NCBI GenBank assembly: GCA_017446685.1
Contig: JAFSQI010000058.1
Location: 19,788 to 83,787, forward strand
DNA from: Butyrivibrio sp.
GTDB lineage: Bacteria; Bacillota; Clostridia; Lachnospirales; Lachnospiraceae
Direction: 5' to 3'
DNA length: 64,000 nucleotides
In this document: positions 1-9,220 of the stretch, piece after piece
Layout: each line of letters opens with the position of its first letter
How positions within the stretch are numbered: the stretch's first letter is position 1
The notes under the pieces: generated by a model
What the model was told of the DNA's origin: nothing
The model's database searches: none
Seen by the model: only the letters and a program-made list of their open reading frames with translations
Made by a program: the position numbers and the translations under genes

Positions 1-1
1 T

Positions 2-751
2 CTAAGATATGTGAACTGGCTTAAGGGAGTTGTTTCCGGAGACTTCGGAAGAGACTATTCAAGTGGACAGGCAGTTTCAGAACTGATAGTCACAAGAGTT
101 CCGGTAACCCTTGGACTTGTAGGAATCAGCTTTGTTCTTGGAACTGTAATGGCAATACTTCTTGGAGTCATTGCCTCCTTACATAGAAACAAGCCAGTTG
201 ATACAGTTATTTCACTGGTGATGCTTTTCTTTTCAAGTGTGCCGGCCTTTCTTATCTGTGTAGTAGTTCTCATACTGGTAGCCAAATTTGTTCCTGGGTA
301 TTCATTTGTAGGTACCTATACAAATACAAGAGAATTCTTCCAGAGAATAATGCTTCCAGCTTTTATTATGAGCCTCGGGCATCTGGCACTTCTAGGAAGA
401 GTTACACGAAGCTCGATGACATCACAGCTTCAATCTCCATATATAATCACAGCTTTAGCAAAAGGAATAGAGCCAAAGGAAGTGACCTTCAAGCACGCAT
501 TTCATAATGCTGTTATACCGGTTCTTACAGTTGCAGGAAATTCACTGGCAGGAGCAATAGGAAGCACAGTTTTGATTGAGCAGATCTTTTCGTTACCCGG
601 AATTGGAGGCCTTCTGATATCAGGAGTTCAGACCAATAACTATCCGGTAGTACAGATCCTGGTAATGTTAATGCTTATTATTTATCTACTGGTCAGCTTG
701 TTGGTGGATGTTTTATATGTGATCGTTGATCCAAGAGTATCACTTACATAA
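2..751 (+). CDS. dppB: ABC transporter permease, DppB/OppB family (5' end outside window)
   Basis: Inner-membrane permease of a peptide/nickel-family importer; it forms the channel with the next permease. The reading frame is open to the left edge of the window (codons for L-R-Y precede the first GTG at 11), and family members have another transmembrane segment and conserved residues upstream, so the gene is cut and its true start is not visible. Several hydrophobic segments are present. The cytoplasmic EAA-type loop that contacts the ATPase is seen as AKGIEPKEV..KHAFHNAVIP. The C-terminal block with LIEQIFSLPGIGGLL is typical of DppB. The next gene starts 12 bases later behind GGAGGT, so this is one operon. 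Peptide versus nickel specificity cannot be read from the permease. Confidence 0.9.
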   Translation, partial: LRYVNWLKGVVSGDFGRDYSSGQAVSELIVTRVPVTLGLVGISFVLGTVMAILLGVIASLHRNKPVDTVISLVMLFFSSVPAFLICVVVLILVAKFVPGYSFVGTYTNTREFFQRIMLPAFIMSLGHLALLGRVTRSSMTSQLQSPYIITALAKGIEPKEVTFKHAFHNAVIPVLTVAGNSLAGAIGSTVLIEQIFSLPGIGGLLISGVQTNNYPVVQILVMLMLIIYLLVSLLVDVLYVIVDPRVSLT

Positions 752-763
752 TGGAGGTAGCAT

Positions 764-1696
764 ATGGAAAAGAAAAGAGTAAAAGCAAACAACGGAACAT
801 TTTTTACCATCCCTGTTATTGTAAGTGGGATCATTCTTCTGATCATATTCCTAAGTGCAGTATTTGCAGGACAGATTGCTCCATATCAGCCTGAGGAAAA
901 TGATTATACAGCTTCTTTGGCAAAGGCTTTTTCACCGGGACATATTCTTGGAACAGACAGGCTGGGAAGAGATCTTTTTTCAAGGCTTTTGTGCGGAGCT
1001 CAGACCTCTATCCTGAATGCATTTCTGATAGTGGCATTCGAAGTAGTAGTTGGCGTTCCAATCGGAATGTTGTGTGGCTACTACGGAGGAAGGCTTGATG
1101 CAATTGTTATGAGAATCTGGGACATCGTATGTGCAGTGCCATCACTTCTGTTGGCCTTCGTAATAGTAGCAGCTTTTGGAAAAGGAACTTATTCAGGAGT
1201 TCTGGCCATTGGAATAGTGTATACCCCTCTGACAGCCAAGCTTGCAAGATCTCTTATCATGACAGAAAAAAAGGCAGTTTACATCGAGGCCTGCAGATCC
1301 CTTGGTTATTCAGATGCCAGAATAATGTTTGTCCACATCCTTCCAAACGTAGTAACTACGATGGTTGCACAGTTTACATTGGATATAGGCTCTGCTATTA
1401 CTTCAATGGCAACCTTATCCTACCTTGGAATCGGTGTTCAGCCTCCAGGAGCTGACTGGGGTACTTTACTAAAAGATGGAATGTCACTTCTTTATCTTAA
1501 TTCAGTTCTTCTCATAGCTCCGGCAACTGCGATCATGGTTACTTCAATCGCGATCAACATCTTTAGTGATGGAATACAGTCCTATATAGATCCGGGCCAG
1601 AGAAAAATGCCAACCTTTAAGCAGTATAGAAAGAAGCTGATAGTTCCTACATCACCTGTATTTGCAGTCAGGACTAAAAAGGAGGTGGCATCATAA
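764..1696 (+). CDS. dppC: ABC transporter permease, DppC/OppC family
   Basis: Second channel subunit of the importer, 310 residues, the usual DppC size. It has an N-terminal membrane anchor, the periplasmic stretch with LGTDRLGRDLFSRLL that is diagnostic of DppC/NikC permeases, and five further hydrophobic segments. The EAA loop reads EACRSLGYSDARIMFVHILP. The ATG at 764 follows GGAGGT by five bases. The stop TAA abuts the ATG of the first ATPase gene directly (1694-1696 then 1697), which implies translational coupling. The C-terminal tail of about 35 residues after the last membrane segment is basic and a little longer than usual. Confidence 0.93.
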   Translation: MEKKRVKANNGTFFTIPVIVSGIILLIIFLSAVFAGQIAPYQPEENDYTASLAKAFSPGHILGTDRLGRDLFSRLLCGAQTSILNAFLIVAFEVVVGVPIGMLCGYYGGRLDAIVMRIWDIVCAVPSLLLAFVIVAAFGKGTYSGVLAIGIVYTPLTAKLARSLIMTEKKAVYIEACRSLGYSDARIMFVHILPNVVTTMVAQFTLDIGSAITSMATLSYLGIGVQPPGADWGTLLKDGMSLLYLNSVLLIAPATAIMVTSIAINIFSDGIQSYIDPGQRKMPTFKQYRKKLIVPTSPVFAVRTKKEVAS

Positions 1697-2710
1697 ATGG
1701 TAAATGAAGAAAACATTCTTGAAATGAAGGATTTATGCGTAAATCTGATGACTGTAAGAGGAATCATATACGCAGTGCAGGGAGCCAATCTTTCAGTAAA
1801 AAAAGGTGAGATACACGGAATTGTAGGCGAATCCGGATGTGGTAAGTCCGTTACCACAAAAGCCATCATGAAGCTTCATGATAATGAAAAGACAGAGTAT
1901 ACAGGTCAGGTTCTTTTTGCTTCAAAGAATGGTGAAAAAGAGATCATAAGCGCCGGGCAGAAGGAAATGACAATGCTAAGAGGCGAAGAAATATCAATGA
2001 TATTTCAGGATCCCATGACAGCCCTTAATCCAATAATGAAGGCCGGTGAACAGGTTGCTGAACAGCTTCGAGCCAAAAAGAAGATGACCAAGGCTCAGGC
2101 TAAGGAAAAAACAATTGAGCTTTTTGAAAAGATGGGCATACAGCCGGCGGAGAAAAGATATATGCAGTATCCCTTCGAAATGAGTGGAGGAATGCTTCAG
2201 AGAGTAATGATAGCCATGGCGCTTAGCTGTGAGCCCAAGCTTCTTATTGCCGATGAACCTACTACTGCGCTGGATGTGACGATACAGGCCCAGATCCTTA
2301 ATCTGATAAAACAGCTTCAAAGTGAGTATGGAACATCAGTAATAATCATAACTCATGACCTTGGAGTAATCGCTGAAGTTTGTGACTCGGTATCCGTAAT
2401 GTATGCAGGAAAGGTTGTAGAAACCGGATCGGTTCTTGAAATATTTGACCAGCCTGCACATCCCTATACACAGGTATTGCTGGAAAGTAATCCCAAGGAA
2501 AGCGATAGCGGAGAATACATGAAAACAATAAGTGGTGCACCACCTCTTTTGTATGAGACCTTTAAAGGTTGTCCCTTTGCACCACGATGTCAGCAGGCAT
2601 CCAAAAAATGTACAGAGTCGCTTCCTGAAACAATTGAGCTTACAAAGGGGCATACGGTTGCATGTCACAACTACCTCAAGGTCTATAAAGAAGTAAAGGA
2701 GGTCTCTTAA
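1697..2710 (+). CDS. dppD: Peptide/nickel ABC transporter ATP-binding protein, DppD/OppD type
   Basis: Cytoplasmic ATPase that drives the importer. Walker A is GESGCGKS, the ABC signature is the variant MSGGMLQR, and Walker B is LLIADEPTTALD followed by the ITHDLG switch histidine. The C-terminal extension carries the oligopeptide-transporter motif with Cys residues (GCPFAPRCQQASKKC), which is known to bind an iron-sulfur cluster in some relatives. At 337 residues it fits DppD/OppD better than the shorter NikD type, which leans toward peptide import, though this is only an inference. The gene abuts the permease upstream and lies two bases from the second ATPase. Confidence 0.93.
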   Translation: MVNEENILEMKDLCVNLMTVRGIIYAVQGANLSVKKGEIHGIVGESGCGKSVTTKAIMKLHDNEKTEYTGQVLFASKNGEKEIISAGQKEMTMLRGEEISMIFQDPMTALNPIMKAGEQVAEQLRAKKKMTKAQAKEKTIELFEKMGIQPAEKRYMQYPFEMSGGMLQRVMIAMALSCEPKLLIADEPTTALDVTIQAQILNLIKQLQSEYGTSVIIITHDLGVIAEVCDSVSVMYAGKVVETGSVLEIFDQPAHPYTQVLLESNPKESDSGEYMKTISGAPPLLYETFKGCPFAPRCQQASKKCTESLPETIELTKGHTVACHNYLKVYKEVKEVS

Positions 2711-2711
2711 T

Positions 2712-3698
2712 ATGCAGGCTGCTGGAGAAAACCTCGTTGTTGTTAAAAATATTAAAAAGTACTTTAGATTGGATAAAGGAAGAATCATAAGAGCCAATGC
2801 CAGATATCTTCATGCTGTAGATTTCGTGAGTTTTAACATCAGGAAGGGCGAGATATTCGGAATAATCGGAGAATCCGGTTCAGGTAAATCAACAATTGGA
2901 AGATGCATTATAAGGCTTTTGGATATAGATTCAGGCGAAGTTTATTTTGACGGAAAAAAGATAAGTGACTTGGGACCCAGGGAACTTAAGGCTTATAGAA
3001 AAGATATGCAGATGGTTTTTCAGAACCCCTTAGCCTCCTTTAATCCCAAAATGACGATAGGTCAGACCTACAGAGAAATCGCAAAGGTTTATAAGATTCC
3101 GAAGCAGGAGTCAGAAAAAAGAATACATGAACTTATCGAATATATAAATCTTACAGATGATGTACTTACCAGACTTCCCAAGGAATTATCAGGAGGTCAG
3201 CTCCAGAGACTTGCTATTGCCAGAGCTCTTTTGGTAGAACCAAAGTTCATTCTGGCTGACGAGCCGGTATCTGCTCTTGATGTTTCGGTTCAGGCCCAGA
3301 TACTGAATCTGATGATCGACCTTAAGAAAGAAAAAGGTCAGACCATTTTGTTTATCTCACATGATCTTACGGTAGTAAGGCATGTTTGTGATAAAGTAGC
3401 CGTCGTTTATCTAGGAACAATTGTAGAGATGGGACCGACGGCTGAAGTGTACAAGAACGTAGCACATCCATATACCCAGGCACTTATTGATGCCAAGCCC
3501 AAGGAGCACCCGCTTGAATATAAAGCACATAAGCTCCTTGAGGGAGAAATATCGAGTGCGGTTAATGTAAAGGAGGGCTGCAGGTTCAGAGAAAGGTGTT
3601 CAAGATTTAAGGAAGGTCTTTGCTCCGAAAGAACACCAAAACTTAAAAAGATAGGACCGGATCACTATGTGGCTTGTCACTATCCATTGATCGGTTGA
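2712..3698 (+). CDS. dppF: Peptide/nickel ABC transporter ATP-binding protein, DppF/OppF type
   Basis: Second ATPase of the importer, 328 residues. Walker A is GESGSGKS, the signature LSGGQLQR is canonical, and Walker B is FILADEPVSALD followed by FISHDLTVV. The OppF-type tail has Cys-containing GCRFRERCSRF. The N-terminal insertion between the start and Walker A is typical of DppF/OppF. The ribosome site AAGGAGGT (about 2696-2703) sits inside the end of the preceding gene. The heterodimeric ATPase pair, two permeases and the following lipoprotein form a complete importer of the DppBCDF plus binding-protein type. Confidence 0.93.
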   Translation: MQAAGENLVVVKNIKKYFRLDKGRIIRANARYLHAVDFVSFNIRKGEIFGIIGESGSGKSTIGRCIIRLLDIDSGEVYFDGKKISDLGPRELKAYRKDMQMVFQNPLASFNPKMTIGQTYREIAKVYKIPKQESEKRIHELIEYINLTDDVLTRLPKELSGGQLQRLAIARALLVEPKFILADEPVSALDVSVQAQILNLMIDLKKEKGQTILFISHDLTVVRHVCDKVAVVYLGTIVEMGPTAEVYKNVAHPYTQALIDAKPKEHPLEYKAHKLLEGEISSAVNVKEGCRFRERCSRFKEGLCSERTPKLKKIGPDHYVACHYPLIG

Positions 3699-3724
3699 TC
3701 AAAATTAAAGAGAGGAGAGAAATT

Positions 3725-5380
3725 ATGAAAAAAGATATCTTGAAAGTTATTACAGCAGTATTTGCATTATCTTCTATTGTTGCGGGATGCAGTTCTGAGG
3801 GCTCTACAGGAGAGACAGCTTCTGTTTCAACTGTTACTGTTGATGATGGTTCTTTAGGTGCACAGGATGGGGAAGTGGTTTTCAGAATTGGATATGGTTC
3901 GGAACCGCCGTCACTTGATCCTCAGGATTTCAACACAACAGCCTGTACACTGGCTGGATATGATTGCTATGACACACTCCTTAATTTTGCAATGAATGGC
4001 AGTGACCTTGAGCCGGCACTAGCTGAGTCCTGGGAAAAGATAAGTGATACAGAATATGTATATCACATCAGAAAGGGAGTTAAGTTCAGTGATGGAAATG
4101 ATATGACCATGGAAGATGTGCTGTATTCCATGGAAAGAGTAAAAAACGATGCTTATTCCATGAGCTATCTGTTTGATTCTGTTGATCACTTTGCGATAGA
4201 TGAAGATTCCTGGACACTTACAGTTTACCTTACTCAGCCTGATGCTACATGGGCATTTGTTCCTGCTACTTCTCCCTGTACTGTTGTTGAGAAGGCTGTA
4301 GTTGAAGCAGAGGGTGATAATTACGGAACACTTTCCGGAACCTGTGTTGGAACAGGCCCATACATGCTTGACTCATGGGAATCCGGAACAGAGATTGTAT
4401 TTGTAAAGAATCCATATTACTGGAATGATCCTGAATCTCTTGATGTAGATAAGGTGGTATATGAAGTAATTGAAGATAATACTTCAAGAGCACTTGCTGC
4501 CCAGTCCGGACAGATAGACTATGCGAGAAATCTGACGGCAGAGACACTTCCTACTTATAAAAATGCTCAGAATATGTCTATTACTACCTACTCAGGAACA
4601 ACTGCCTATTATATGGCATTTAACTGTGAGGTTACTCCATTTGACGATGTAAATGCCAGAAAGGCCGTTGCTTACTGCATTGATAAAAACTCCTACACCG
4701 CAATTATCGGAGGTGAGTATGCAACTGCAAAGGATTCATTCTTCCTTCCAACATCAATGTATGCCATCGACGAAGCTGCATGGAAAGAGGGCGGAGCAAC
4801 ATCTACTGATTACAACCAGAATTACGAAAAGGCCAAAGAATGTCTTGCAGCATCCAAATACTCAGATGGCTTTAGCTTTGACCTCTACACAGCTACAAGT
4901 ACAAAGACTGGTGCAGAGATGATACAGTCAATGATTCAGGCATCAGGTCTTCCAATTACCTGCAACATCATTGAGTATCAGCCATCAGAACAGTTTGCAA
5001 TTGCATACGGCTACAACGTTGATGAGCAGGGACATAGAGTATATGGAGCTCTTCTTACAGGATGGATATCAGACTGGCTTGACCCTACAGGTTATCTTAC
5101 AAACTGCCTTTCAAGTCGCTCTAATTACCAGGGCGGTGCCAATAAGTCAGCCTATTCAAGCGCTGAATTTGATAAGTTCCTTGATGAGTCATACCTTATC
5201 TCAGATGATGCAGAAAGATCAAAGCTTATGCTGCAGGCAATGGAAGTAGCTGTTGAGGATTGTCCCGTAGTTCCGTTATACGAAGCATTAGATTCGTATA
5301 TTATCAACGACAAGTTTGAATATGAGGAAGGAGCTAACTTCTTCTGGAACTTTACGGTAGCTAATGTTCATGTTAAATGA
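3725..5380 (+). CDS. Extracellular solute-binding protein family 5 (peptide/nickel ABC importer lipoprotein)
   Basis: Substrate-binding lipoprotein of the adjacent importer, 551 residues. The start at 3725 is chosen because GAGAGGAGAG lies just upstream and because it gives a proper lipoprotein signal: basic MKKD, a hydrophobic core, and lipobox VAGC with Cys22. An in-frame start at 3674 would overlap the ATPase gene and bury the signal. The mature protein begins with a Ser/Thr-rich linker and then the family-5 motif around GSEPPSLDPQDFNTT. AESWEKISDTEYVYHIRKG and KFSDGNDMTMEDVLYS are the usual family blocks. Family 5 binds peptides, nickel complexes and other ligands. The downstream urease operon makes nickel possible, but no residue here proves it. 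Confidence 0.92.
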   Translation: MKKDILKVITAVFALSSIVAGCSSEGSTGETASVSTVTVDDGSLGAQDGEVVFRIGYGSEPPSLDPQDFNTTACTLAGYDCYDTLLNFAMNGSDLEPALAESWEKISDTEYVYHIRKGVKFSDGNDMTMEDVLYSMERVKNDAYSMSYLFDSVDHFAIDEDSWTLTVYLTQPDATWAFVPATSPCTVVEKAVVEAEGDNYGTLSGTCVGTGPYMLDSWESGTEIVFVKNPYYWNDPESLDVDKVVYEVIEDNTSRALAAQSGQIDYARNLTAETLPTYKNAQNMSITTYSGTTAYYMAFNCEVTPFDDVNARKAVAYCIDKNSYTAIIGGEYATAKDSFFLPTSMYAIDEAAWKEGGATSTDYNQNYEKAKECLAASKYSDGFSFDLYTATSTKTGAEMIQSMIQASGLPITCNIIEYQPSEQFAIAYGYNVDEQGHRVYGALLTGWISDWLDPTGYLTNCLSSRSNYQGGANKSAYSSAEFDKFLDESYLISDDAERSKLMLQAMEVAVEDCPVVPLYEALDSYIINDKFEYEEGANFFWNFTVANVHVK

Positions 5381-5395
5381 TTAAAAAAAGGAATT

Positions 5396-5427
5396 TATCC
5401 GGGCAGTCTATAGGAACTGCCCGGATA
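5396..5427 (+). other. Perfect 12-bp hairpin between the binding-protein gene and amt
   Basis: TATCCGGGCAGT (5396-5407) and ACTGCCCGGATA (5416-5427) are exact reverse complements around an 8-base loop. No U-tract follows and the amt ribosome site starts about five bases later, so it is not a classical terminator. Likely roles are a 3'-end stabiliser or processing site that keeps the binding-protein transcript abundant, or a structure that tunes amt translation. Confidence 0.7.
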
Positions 5428-5442
5428 GGCTAGGAGGTACCC

Positions 5443-7119
5443 ATGTATTCAGCTATAGATTCTTTATGGGTGGCAGTTGCTGTTGCCATGATGTTACTAA
5501 TGCAGGCAGGTTTTACCATGCTTGAGACAGGATTTACCCGTGCCAAGAATGCCGGAAATATAGCGATGAAGAATCTATCTGATTTTGTGGTAGGTTCATT
5601 AGTATTCTGGTTCATCGGTTTTGGATTTATACATAATTCCTCAGTGGGAGGATTTATAGGGAAAATAGATCTATTCACAAGGGGGCAGTATTTAACCGGT
5701 ACAGTTCCTCTTACACTTTATCTGGTTTTTCAAATGCTCTTTTGCTGTACTGCAGCCACAATAGTGTCCGGTGCTATGGCAGGAAGGACTAGATTTGGAG
5801 CATATATAGCATATTCAGTTCTTATCTCATCTTTTGTTTATCCCATTTCAGCTCATTGGATCTGGAATGAAGGAGGATGGCTTAATCAGCTTGGATTCCA
5901 TGACTTTGCCGGATCTACAGCGGTACACCTTGTAGGCGGAACAGCAGCCTTTGTAGGGGCAAAGATGGTGGGAGCAAGAATCGGAAAGTATTCAATTGAC
6001 GGAAAATCAAAGGCTATCCCCGGACAGAGCATGTCCTTTGGTGTACTTGGTATTTTCCTTTTATGGTTTGGCTGGTATGGATTTGATGCCGGTTCTACAT
6101 TGTCAATCACAGGGGATGCCAACATTTTAACTGTAAGCAGGATCATCTTTAATGTAACGGTTTGTGCTGCAACATCTGCCTGCACAGCAATGATGATTTC
6201 CTGGAAAAGATACAGCAAACCTGATATTTCAATGACTTTTAACGGAGCACTTGCAGGCCTTGTGGCAATTACTTCAGGGTGCGATACTTTGTCACCTCTT
6301 GGAGCCTGCATAACCGGTATAGTAGTTGGCTTTATTGTTATTTTCTCAATTGAGTTTGTGGATAACAAGCTCAAAATTGATGATCCTGTGGGAGCTATCA
6401 GCGCACATGGTATAGCAGGTGCTGTTGGAACTATATTGACCGGAGTCTTTTCAACAGATTCAGGCTTTTTATATACAGGATATTTTAGTTTCTTTTTTGT
6501 TCAGATATTAGGCGTGGTAGCTGTTATTGTGTGGACGGCTGCAGCAATGATAATTGGCTTTAGCATTATCAACAAGCTCATTGGAATAAGAGTAGATGAA
6601 GATGGTGAACTGAAAGGCCTGGATATTTCCGAGCATGGAGCTACGCAGGGCACAGCAATTGGACATGTGATCCTTGATGGAAGTGCTCCTTCTCCTGTAA
6701 GTCTTTTCAGGGCTATGGATGTTGAAGATATAGATAAAGAGCAGATGCCTGATGAGTACAAACAGGCAGACGGAAAGATGCGTAAAGTTGTTGTAGTAAT
6801 GAATCCCAACAGACTTGAAGTTCTTATGAAGGCACTGGATAAGATCGAGATAACTGGTATGACGGTTACCAATGTATCGGGCTGTGGTATCCAGAAGGGT
6901 AACACAGAGTATTACAGAGGTTCAGAGCTTGAATCCCATCTTATTCCTAAGGTCAAGGTTGAAATAGTAATTGTCACCGTTCCGGTTGCACTTCTTATTG
7001 AAACTATCAAGAAGACAATAAGGACAGGCAAGATCGGTGATGGAAAGATATTTGTATACGATGTGGAACGTGTAGTAAAGGTGAGAACAGGAGCAGAGGG
7101 AAGAGAAGCCCTTGAATAA
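5443..7119 (+). CDS. amt: Ammonium transporter fused to a C-terminal PII signalling domain
   Basis: Membrane ammonium channel (about residues 1-410) joined by an acidic linker to a complete PII/GlnK-like domain (about 446-558), 558 residues in all. The Amt part keeps both pore histidines, His162 in AVHLVGG and His322 in ISAHGIAG. The PII part has the T-loop with TEYYRGSE, where Tyr491 aligns with the uridylylated Tyr51 of E. coli GlnB, and the nucleotide-binding block TGKIGDGKIFVYDV ending in RTG. In separate proteins GlnK plugs AmtB when nitrogen is plentiful; here the regulator is tethered. The ATG follows TAGGAGG. The gene stands between a peptide/nickel importer and urease, which suits a nitrogen-acquisition role. 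Confidence 0.95.
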   Translation: MYSAIDSLWVAVAVAMMLLMQAGFTMLETGFTRAKNAGNIAMKNLSDFVVGSLVFWFIGFGFIHNSSVGGFIGKIDLFTRGQYLTGTVPLTLYLVFQMLFCCTAATIVSGAMAGRTRFGAYIAYSVLISSFVYPISAHWIWNEGGWLNQLGFHDFAGSTAVHLVGGTAAFVGAKMVGARIGKYSIDGKSKAIPGQSMSFGVLGIFLLWFGWYGFDAGSTLSITGDANILTVSRIIFNVTVCAATSACTAMMISWKRYSKPDISMTFNGALAGLVAITSGCDTLSPLGACITGIVVGFIVIFSIEFVDNKLKIDDPVGAISAHGIAGAVGTILTGVFSTDSGFLYTGYFSFFFVQILGVVAVIVWTAAAMIIGFSIINKLIGIRVDEDGELKGLDISEHGATQGTAIGHVILDGSAPSPVSLFRAMDVEDIDKEQMPDEYKQADGKMRKVVVVMNPNRLEVLMKALDKIEITGMTVTNVSGCGIQKGNTEYYRGSELESHLIPKVKVEIVIVTVPVALLIETIKKTIRTGKIGDGKIFVYDVERVVKVRTGAEGREALE

Positions 7120-7124
7120 GAACT

Positions 7125-8495
7125 ATGTACGATAGAAAGAGCGAAAACAAACAATTTATAAGGTTACTTATCATAACAGTGCTTCCACTTCTTGTTCAGG
7201 CTGTTTTTACCCAAAGTATCAATTTTATCGATCAGATAATGGTCAGTTCTCTTGGAACAGAGGCAATAGCAGCGATTGGAGCATCCAATAAGCTGCTTAG
7301 CCTCTATAACGCATTTTTATATGGCAGTGGAAGTGGCTGCGCCATGTTCATGGCTCAGTACTGGGGAGCTGGAGATCACGTCAGCTTTAGAAAGATATTC
7401 GGAGTTTTGCTGACAGTCACTATTTCAATAGGAACATTGTTTTCTACATTGGTGCTTATGTTTCCTATGCAACTGATACTGATCTTTAATAATGATCCAT
7501 CAGTTGTGGATTTGGGTGCATTGTATATGAGAGCTGTGGTTCCTGCCTACTTCATGATGAGCCTGATCTTCCCTGTGGAATATCTGCTTAGATCCATGAA
7601 CAAGGTCAGAGTGACAATGGTGGAAAGTATAATTTCAGTTCTTTTAAACTGTATTTCCAACTATGCTTTTATCTTTGGTAAATTTGGCTTCCCTAAGATG
7701 GGTGTTTACGGAGCGGCGCTTGGAACGGTTGTATGCAGACTGGCTTCAATAATAGTTCTTTTTGCATACATTGTGATAAGTAAAAACGAGATATTCATGA
7801 ATCCATTAGGTTTCTTTAAATATGACTTTGAATATGTAAAAGCATTTGTAAAAAGAGCTTTGCCTTTAATTGGTAATGAGATGCTGTGGAATCTTGGAAC
7901 AACAATTTACTTCATTATATACGGTAGGGCAGGAACCCAGGCTCTTGCTGCAATGTCTATTATGCAGACACTTCAGATGATAGCCAAGATAACATCCGGC
8001 GGCTTCTGTGGTGCCAGCAACATCATCATAGGAAATGAAATTGGAAAAGGTGATCTGGACAGAGTAAAGAGATATTGCGACAAATTCCATGTGGCTGCAT
8101 TTTTGGTAGGAATCGTATCGGGAATTATAGTTCTTTTACTTAGGACTCCGGTGCAGCATGCATATTCTATAGCAGGTACCGAGGTAGGGGAATATGTATC
8201 AAGATGCATGATAGTCCTGGCCATTTATATTTTTATCAACTGCAACAACAATATAAATGTTGAAGGAATATTCAGAAGCGGCGGAGATATTGCCTATCTG
8301 ACACTTATGGACATGGGAAGTATATGGCTTGTGGGAATGCCCTACACCATAATAACTGGAAGTCTTGGCTGTAACGTGGTTGTAATATATTGTGCCTACA
8401 TTTTGCTTGAGTTTTATAAATTACCTCTTGGCTATATCAGGTATAAGTCTGGGAAATGGCTCCATCTTTTATATAAGGAAGCAAAATGTTCATAG
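7125..8495 (+). CDS. MATE family multidrug/organic cation efflux transporter
   Basis: Integral membrane antiporter of 456 residues with about twelve hydrophobic segments in two homologous halves. The N-terminal block NFIDQIMVSSLGTEAIAAIG is characteristic of MatE proteins. Known members export cationic compounds using Na+ or H+ gradients; the substrate here cannot be told. The start is five bases after the amt stop with no clear ribosome site, so translation may be coupled to amt. The next gene, ureAB, begins 32 bases downstream, placing this exporter inside a nitrogen/urease operon, an unusual neighbour without an obvious functional link. Confidence 0.9.
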   Translation: MYDRKSENKQFIRLLIITVLPLLVQAVFTQSINFIDQIMVSSLGTEAIAAIGASNKLLSLYNAFLYGSGSGCAMFMAQYWGAGDHVSFRKIFGVLLTVTISIGTLFSTLVLMFPMQLILIFNNDPSVVDLGALYMRAVVPAYFMMSLIFPVEYLLRSMNKVRVTMVESIISVLLNCISNYAFIFGKFGFPKMGVYGAALGTVVCRLASIIVLFAYIVISKNEIFMNPLGFFKYDFEYVKAFVKRALPLIGNEMLWNLGTTIYFIIYGRAGTQALAAMSIMQTLQMIAKITSGGFCGASNIIIGNEIGKGDLDRVKRYCDKFHVAAFLVGIVSGIIVLLLRTPVQHAYSIAGTEVGEYVSRCMIVLAIYIFINCNNNINVEGIFRSGGDIAYLTLMDMGSIWLVGMPYTIITGSLGCNVVVIYCAYILLEFYKLPLGYIRYKSGKWLHLLYKEAKCS

Positions 8496-8527
8496 ATTAT
8501 TTATAAAAATAATTGGAGGGTAATTCA

Positions 8528-9217
8528 ATGCATTTGACATCAAGAGAACTGGATAAGCTGCAACTTCATTATGCCGGAACTGTTGCCAGGTCGCGGCTGG
8601 AAAGAGGGATAAAGCTCAATTATCCTGAGGCAATAAGTTATATTTCCATGGAACTATTAGAGCTTGCACGAGAAGGTAAAACTGTAGCGCAGCTAATGCA
8701 GATGGGCCGCGGAATGCTGACGAGCAAGCAGGTAATGGACGGAGTTGCGGAAATGATACATGAAATACAGGTGGAGGCTACATTTCCGGATGGAACCAAG
8801 CTTGTTACGGTTCATGATCCTATCCCTGCAACAGGAAAGCTTGTTCCGGGAGAAATGTTTATAGAAGATGGAGTAATCCTTTTGAATGAAGGGAAGAAGA
8901 CGGCTGAGGTAGCAGTTACCAATACCGCAGACAGACCGGTACAGGTAGGATCTCACTTCCACTTTTTTGAAGTTAATAAGGAGCTTAGCTTCGACAGAGT
9001 TTCTGCTTATGGCATGAGGCTTGACATTCCGTCTGGAACTGCTGTCAGATTTGAACCTGGAGAGACCAAGAAGGTTTCTCTTGTAGAGATAGGCGGAGAC
9101 AGGATAGTCCACGGATTAAACGGCCTTACAGAAGGAAAGCTGGATGATGAAAAAGTAAGAACAGAAGCAATTTCCAAAGCAAAAGAGCTTGGCTTTATGG
9201 AAGTGATGGGGGTGTGA
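8528..9217 (+). CDS. ureAB: Urease gamma-beta fusion subunit
   Basis: Structural subunit of urease (urea to ammonia and carbamate), 229 residues. Residues 1-100 are the gamma domain, starting [11 protein letters not shown] with the LNYPEA and [11 protein letters not shown] blocks. Residues 110-229 are the beta domain with [16 protein letters not shown] and [12 protein letters not shown]. The two are separate genes in Klebsiella and Bacillus and fused in Helicobacter; here they are fused. The ATG at 8528 is preferred over a TTG at 8513 because GGAGGG (8515-8520) sits at the right distance and the protein then begins exactly like other UreA chains. ureC starts three bases after the stop. Confidence 0.96.
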   Translation: MHLTSRELDKLQLHYAGTVARSRLERGIKLNYPEAISYISMELLELAREGKTVAQLMQMGRGMLTSKQVMDGVAEMIHEIQVEATFPDGTKLVTVHDPIPATGKLVPGEMFIEDGVILLNEGKKTAEVAVTNTADRPVQVGSHFHFFEVNKELSFDRVSAYGMRLDIPSGTAVRFEPGETKKVSLVEIGGDRIVHGLNGLTEGKLDDEKVRTEAISKAKELGFMEVMGV

Positions 9218-9220
9218 CAC

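Noticed and set aside
2-5380. Calling the importer a nickel transporter because of the urease operon
   Set aside because: ATPase lengths and tails resemble DppD/DppF, and the family-5 binding protein has no readable nickel signature.
8500-8527. Separate promoter before ureAB
   Set aside because: No -10/-35 pair was found in the 32-base gap; co-transcription with upstream genes is simpler.
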